Part shown: positions 59,906 to 64,000 of the stretch, one piece after another
Position numbering within the stretch: the stretch's first letter is position 1
Layout of the letters: every line of letters starts with the position of its first letter
Source of the DNA: Quercus robur
Taxonomy: Eukaryota; Streptophyta; Magnoliopsida; Fagales; Fagaceae
Length of the DNA: 64,000 bases
Direction: 5' to 3'
Assembly: GCF_932294415.1 (NCBI RefSeq)
Contig: NC_065535.1
Location: forward strand, 87,870,862-87,934,861
Translations under genes and position numbers: made by a program
The notes under the pieces: model-generated
Database searches by the model: none
What the model was told of the DNA's origin: nothing
Seen by the model: only the letters and a program-made list of their open reading frames with translations

Positions 59906-60583
59906 TGTGGGGCCCAATAATTTGTGGCCTTGGCCCATTTTTACATTGGGGCCCAAGGCCCGAGCCGAGGAGGGATATAGCCGAGGACGTGTAATAAAAG
60001 TCCAAGCAGTCTTGAGACATAGCCGAAGATGATTCTGTCCTCGGCATATCCGAGGTCCCCCTGAAAGAAATGACAAGAACGGTATAGGAACAGTTTTGGG
60101 AAAAACCTAAAATATCTATGTTAATAGAGAAAGGATTGCTGGACAGTATGACGACCAAGGACAAAGGGAAAGCTGTCATTACTGCTATTGAATACTCTGC
60201 ACCTGACAGAACCATGCTCTTCAACTTTTACAACCACCCCCAACCACTTTGGGTATGGGCTAATGGGACAAGTATCAGTCCTAGAAAGTCGAACCTACAC
60301 GTGGACGTTGGATAAGGGATACAAGCTAATATAAAATGGGGAAGTAAGCAATCTGGGGAAGGGGCTGGGAAAAAGGCCAAGAACCAGAGCCTCCCAGATC
60401 GTATCGAAGAGAAAGACTCCTCGAAGCGAACCTGGCTTACTTTTGTATGAACACCATGGTTAACCACCGATCAGTGACCAAGGCCTAGCCTTTTAAACCC
60501 ACGCTCTACAAATGATATTGTTTGGACCTTTTTATGTGCGAACCCAACACTATTTCGAGGTCGTCACGAACTGAGTCCTTACA
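59906..60583 (+). repeat. 5' LTR of the non-autonomous element
   Basis: 678 bp, starts TGTGGGGCCC and ends CCTTACA. It contains several TCCTCGG / CCGAGGA motifs around 59960-60060. Confidence 0.88.
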
Positions 60584-60585
60584 AT

Positions 60586-60603
60586 TGGCGCCGTCTGTGG
60601 GAA
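60586..60603 (+). other. primer binding site of the non-autonomous element
   Basis: TGGCGCCGTCTGTGGGAA, two bases after the LTR, identical to the gypsy element PBS. Confidence 0.85.
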
Positions 60604-60838
60604 GGCTTGTGTGTTGGCACAGGCGGTGGGTTGAGAAAGTCCCCCCATTATTTCCAACAGCCGGTTGTAGTGTCCTAGCATAAAGTTCCACTAGGGGCTA
60701 CGTTTCTTCAATAGGGGCTACGCTTCGAAACATCAGTAGCGTGGATGGTTTTAGGGGCTTGGCCGAGGAGCTAATCCCCCTAAACCAATGTCCCATGCCA
60801 TAGCTGAGGGGTTAATTCCCCCAACTACTTAAAAATCA

Positions 60839-61735
60839 AGTTTTGGACAGAACCAAGGTATTGCATGGTTCTCGGACTCAAACCTATGGGGAAACCAACT
60901 ACTTAAAAATCAAGTTTTGGACAGAACCAAGGTATTGCATGGTCCTCAGACTCAAACCTATGGGGAAACCAACTACTTAAAAAACAAGTTTTGGACAGAA
61001 TTAAGGTATTGCATAGTCCTCGGACCCAAACCTATGGGGAAACCAACTACTTAAAAAAGCTAAGTTTGAACCAAGGTATTGCATGGTCCTCGGACTCAAA
61101 CTTATGGGGAAACCAACTACTTAAAAAAGCTAAGTTGTGGACAGAACTAAGGTATTGCATGGTCATTGGACTCAAACCTATGGGGAAACCAACTGCTTAA
61201 AAAAGCTAAGTTTTGGACAGAACCAAGGTGTTGCATGGTCCTCGGATTCAAACTTATGGGGAAACCAACTACTTAAAAAAGCTAAGTTTTGGACAGAACC
61301 AAGGTATTGCATGGTCCTCGGACTCAAACCTATGGGGAAACCAACTGCTTAAAAAAGCTAAGTTTTGGACAGAACCAAGGTGTTGCATAGTCCTCGGACT
61401 CAAACCTATGGGGAAACCAACTGCTTAAAAAAACTAAGTTTTGGACAGAACCAAGGTGTTGCATGGTCCTCGGACTCAAACCTATGGGGAAACCAACTGC
61501 TTAAAAAAGCTAAGTTTTGGACAGAATCAAGGTATTGCATGATCCTTGGACACAAACTTATGGGGAAACCAACTACTTAAAAAAGCTAAGTTTTTGACAG
61601 AATCAAGGTATTGCCTGGTCCTCGGACCCAAACCTATGGGGAAACCAACTACTTAAGAAAGCTAAGTTTTGGATAGAATCAAGATATTGCATGATCCTTG
61701 GACTCAAACCTATGGAAAAACCAACCACTTAAGGA
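60839..61735 (+). repeat. 12-copy tandem array, 74-76-bp unit
   Basis: The unit reads TTTTGGACAGAACCAAGGTA, TTGCATGGTCCTCGGACTC, then AAACCTATGGGGAAACCAAC and a TTAAAAAAGC linker. One copy (near 61060) is shortened. The first copies have a 74-bp period, later ones 76. The 76-bp period makes staggered ~70-codon frames that are artefacts, not genes. It is homologous to the minus-strand units at 19984-20385. Confidence 0.92.
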
Positions 61736-61935
61736 GAATTCTAAGTCGCTCAGTCCTCGGACCGAATACCAGAAAAGACTAAGGCTATGAAGGTCATTAG
61801 GAAGATGGCGAAACACCTTAGTACTCGGCGACCCGTGTGGGCAGTTCATTTTGGGTTACATATCCTCGGATGATTACCTCCTGCACAGCACCGAGCATTC
61901 AGCCATTATCTCGATCAGTTTGGGGTATACAACCC

Positions 61936-62205
61936 TTTTTCAGGTCGGCTCTATTGTGCAAGATAGTTTCAATAAGCTCAGAATAATATCTTTTTCTTAA
62001 TAAGGGTTTCTGCCCTAGATATCGTTTTTTCAGGTCGGTATTATTGTGCAGGATAGCTTCAATAAGCTCAGAATAATATATTTTTCTTAATAAGGGTTTC
62101 TGCCCTAGATATCATTTTTTCAAGTCGGCACTATTGTGCAGGATAGTTTCAATAAGCTCAGAGTAATATCTTTTTTCTTAATATGGATGTCTGCCTTAAA
62201 CATCG
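61936..62205 (+). repeat. second tandem array, 3 copies of ~91 bp
   Basis: The unit contains CAGGTCGG, TATTGTGCAGGATAG, TTCAATAAGCTCAGAATAAT and TAAGGGTTTCTGCCCTAGA. The third copy is more diverged. It lies inside the non-autonomous element after the 12-copy array. Confidence 0.85.
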
Positions 62206-62644
62206 TTCAGAATATAAAAAGAAAAAGAAATCATATGATAGCACATCTATTCACGGCATAACTATTGCAGAAAAGATAGAATACACAAAATAAAGCAATG
62301 TTGACTTTTATTAATATAAAGAAGTAGTACAACGTACAATGAAGGGTTTAAACAAGCCTCTACAGGAAACAAATTACAAAAGCAAGAATTAAAAAAAAAC
62401 AAACAACAACAAGAGGTCTTTCTAAACTCTGTTCCAGTAGCAATCATATTGAGAGGATGACCCCCTTTGATGGAAGAGGAGAAGAAGAGGAAGAAGTAAA
62501 AGCACCAAGATGGATCTGGTGATGAGAAAGAAGAAGAAGGGGAGGCAAAATGAGGCACCAGTAAAGGAAGAGATGAGGAAGTAGGGATACTGAGTCCCTG
62601 CGTCAGTCCTAACTCCTAACACGCTGGTGCCATATTAGCTATGC

Positions 62645-62863
62645 TCATAGGAGAGCGGGTGGTGCTGATGGTGAGCAACCCCAGCTCAATTGCACCAAAA
62701 GCTTGATACGATTAGCTCCTACTTCGGATTTTGACTGAGGAAGGATGAGAAGTATCTTGAGTCTCTGCGAACCCTGCCCTGATCGAGCCATCTTAAGTTT
62801 CGAAGGGACATGGTGCTTTTGGAAAGGATGTGGTCTCTTCACCCCCGCTTCTGCCTCAGACAT
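62645..62863 (-). CDS. small unknown ORF in the non-autonomous element
   Basis: 72 codons, starting MSEAEAGVKRPHPFQKHHVP. It lies antisense in the part of the element where the gypsy relative carries its antisense ORF, but I see no similarity to that protein. It may be chance. Confidence 0.15.
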   Translation of the reverse strand: MSEAEAGVKRPHPFQKHHVPSKLKMARSGQGSQRLKILLILPQSKSEVGANRIKLLVQLSWGCSPSAPPALL

Positions 62864-63307
62864 GTCACACTATAAGCTTTGACTGTGCTGATAAAGAAAA
62901 CTTTGAGCACAGCTTGAGGTTCAAGGCTTTAGAAAGTTTAAAGGGTCTTTATGCGAAGGGAATACCCTCTCATCTGGCTTCTTATATGGAAGGTAAGTTC
63001 AGTGGCATTTAATCCGTACAGATTTCCAAGAAGATCTGCAAACGAGATCGTGTCTGTTCAAATTCCCCAATGTCATCTATAACCGTCAGGTTTGATCGGC
63101 CTCATAATGTAAATCTATTAAAGATGCGCCTCGTACTCTGTAACGGCAAGAGCGCACCGTGTGAAAATCTAGACGAATGTCTCGTAACTCGGCGCATTTC
63201 CTAAGTAGATGAAGAGACACCAACATTAACGAAGGGCAGAGCTAAATGAATTGAAATAAAGGCTTGGCATCACCAAAACCCTCCTCTCCGACTAAGAGGT
63301 CGGACAA

Positions 63308-63326
63308 CAGGATTTTGAGGGGCTAT
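63308..63326 (+). other. polypurine tract of the non-autonomous element
   Basis: CAGGATTTTGAGGGGCTAT directly before the right LTR. The 14-nt core is the same as in the gypsy element. Confidence 0.8.
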
Positions 63327-64000
63327 TGTGGGGCCCAATAATTTGTGGCCCTGGCCCATTTTTACATTGGGACCCAAGGCCCGAGCCGAGGAGGGATATA
63401 GCCGAGGACGTGTAATAAAAGTCCAAGTAGTCTTAAGACATAGCCGAGGATGATTTTGTCCTCGGCATATCCGAGGTCCCCTTGAAAGAAAGGGCAAGAA
63501 CGGTATAGGAACAATTTTGGGAAAAACCTAAAATATCTATGTTAATAGAGAAAGGATCACTAGATAGTATGACGACCAAGGACAAAGGGAAAGCTGCCAT
63601 TACTGCCATTGAATACTCTGCACCTGACATAAACATGCTCTTCAGTTTTTACAACCACCCCCAACCATATTGGGTATGGACTGATGGGATAAGTATCAGT
63701 CCTAGAAAGTCGAACCTACACGTGGACGTTGGATAAGGGATACAAGCTAATATAAAAAGGGAAGTAAGCAATCTGGGTAAGGGGCTGGGAAAAAGGCCAA
63801 GAACCAGAGTCTCCCAGACCGTATCGAGGAGAAAGACTCCTTGAAGCGAACCTGGCTTACTTTTGTATGAACACTATGGTTAACCACCGATTAGTAACCA
63901 AGGCCTACCCTTTCAAACCCACGCTCTACAAATGATATTATTTGAGTCTTTTTACGTGAGAACCCAACACTATTTCGGGGTCGTCACGAACTGAGTCCTT
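63327..64000 (+). repeat. 3' LTR of the non-autonomous element, cut by the window end
   Basis: 674 bp present; by comparison with the left LTR about 3 bases (ACA) are missing beyond the window. Confidence 0.88.

Larger units (their letters stand above)
59906..64000 (+). mobile_element. non-autonomous LTR element related to the Tat gypsy element
   Basis: The left LTR (59906-60583) and right LTR (63327 to just past the window end) flank a 2.74-kb interior with no gag or pol. It shares with the gypsy element at 15981-26501 the LTR start TGTGGGGCCC, the PBS TGGCGCCGTCTGTGGGAA and the PPT TTTTGAGGGGCTAT. It also carries a homologous tandem array. The two LTRs differ at roughly 40-45 positions of 675, mostly transitions, so it is much older than the gypsy insertion. 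LARD-like. The right end and second target duplication lie outside the window. Confidence 0.85.

Noticed and set aside
60991..61580. Several overlapping ~70-codon ORFs starting MDR[TI]KVLH
   Set aside because: They are the 76-bp tandem unit translated in successive frames, not genes.
60839..61735. Regular repeat array as a possible CRISPR
   Set aside because: Units are contiguous with no unique spacers, in a plant LTR element.

Overview
This window is nuclear DNA from a flowering plant, most likely a woody eudicot. It is AT-rich, its genes carry GT-AG introns (plus one AT-AC intron), and the four host genes are plant-type families. Between and inside the genes lie Tat-lineage Ty3/gypsy elements, LINE fragments, tRNA-derived SINEs and Stowaway- and Harbinger-type MITEs. 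I cannot name the species; a tree such as a Fagales member is only a guess.

Host genes: (1) 244-6173 (+), a ten-exon plastid-type leucine aminopeptidase (M17), 580 aa; (2) 9773-14347 (+), a seven-exon endonuclease/exonuclease/phosphatase-fold protein, 351 aa, with a U12-type AT-AC intron and a 30-bp coding minisatellite at its C-terminus; (3) 33987-37504 (+), a seven-exon transmembrane-9 (nonaspanin) protein, 648 aa; (4) 55000-40419 (-), a seven-exon group II cyclic nucleotide-gated channel (CNGC5/6/9-like), 718 aa, converging on gene 3. All four reconstruct with consistent splice phases and no internal stop. They are ordinary, functionally unrelated neighbours.

Transposon layers: 15.45-27.47 kb is a three-level nest. 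A Tat-type Ty3/gypsy element (15981-26501, minus strand, 680-bp LTRs with 4 mismatches, 5-bp duplication AGGGG) sits inside a Stowaway-like MITE (15816-26613), which sits between ~200-bp inverted repeats (15450-27470). The gypsy element has gag, protease, RT, two RNase H domains and integrase on the minus strand. It also has an antisense, apparently spliced ORF on the plus strand with its own TATA box, and a ~80-bp tandem array between the two converging units. At 59906 to just past the window end lies a smaller element with no gag-pol. It shares the gypsy element's PBS, PPT and LTR end, and carries a homologous but larger 12-copy array, so it looks like a non-autonomous partner of the same lineage.

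The CNGC introns are packed with insertions: LINE 3' fragments in introns 3 and 4, a LINE reverse-transcriptase relic in the 5'UTR intron, two Harbinger-type elements, a Stowaway MITE, and a 2.4-kb inverted-repeat element that carries a cytochrome c exon-1 fragment. The 27.5-33 kb stretch is a repeat graveyard with a diverged solo-LTR relic and a large inverted repeat (29.06-31.37 kb).
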